A stretch of 5,119 nucleotides of DNA, from NCBI GenBank assembly GCA_016203425.1, contig JACQMU010000132.1, positions 1 to 5,119 of the forward strand. Reading direction: 5' to 3'. The notes beneath the pieces were generated by a model. It was given only the letters and a program-made list of their open reading frames with translations, had not been told where the DNA came from and searched no databases. Below are positions 5,115 through 5,119 of the stretch, one piece after another. Numbering within the stretch: the first letter of the stretch is position 1; every line of letters begins with the position of its first letter. The position numbers and the translations under genes are program-made. The DNA comes from Candidatus Woesearchaeota archaeon (GTDB lineage: Archaea; Nanobdellota; Nanobdellia; Woesearchaeales; ARS49).

Positions 5115-5119
5115 CTTCA

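Overview
The window looks like a piece of an AT-rich archaeal chromosome, probably from a compact DPANN-type genome; this is inference, not a taxonomic assignment. Supporting signs are a Hel308-family helicase (an archaeal and eukaryotic repair enzyme), a DUF4416 protein, an archaeal-style tRNA-Ile without encoded CCA, TTTAAA-like TATA boxes about 26 bp before start codons (leaderless mRNAs), and very tight or overlapping gene ends.

Layout. Bases 1-670 hold the C-terminal end of a membrane glycosyltransferase-like protein that begins outside the window. It overlaps by 8 bp a biotin-synthase-like radical SAM protein (663-1679), which in turn overlaps by 13 bp a gene for only the C-terminal half of a Hel308 helicase (1667-3136). 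The Hel308 half keeps RecA2, winged-helix, ratchet and helix-hairpin-helix domains. It has no RecA1 domain, so no Walker A or DEAH box, and the missing half is not in the window. Converging on it, with a 45-bp tail-to-tail overlap, is an unrecognised helical-repeat protein on the minus strand (3092-3745). Its start and that of the divergent DUF4416 gene (3799-4305) lie the same distance on either side of one near-palindromic TATA box. A GNAT acetyltransferase gene (4329-4859) follows, with its own TATA box placed across the DUF4416 stop codon. The window closes with a complete tRNA-Ile(GAU) gene (5041-5114). About 130 bp before it lies an orphan copy of the first 15 bases of that tRNA.

No single pathway links these genes. 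The first three look co-directional and may be partly co-transcribed, though the radical SAM gene appears to have a promoter of its own. The points most worth following are the apparently split Hel308, the duplicated tRNA 5' end, the symmetric bidirectional promoter, the CX4CX2C radical SAM motif, and the 54-residue internal repeat in the unknown protein.
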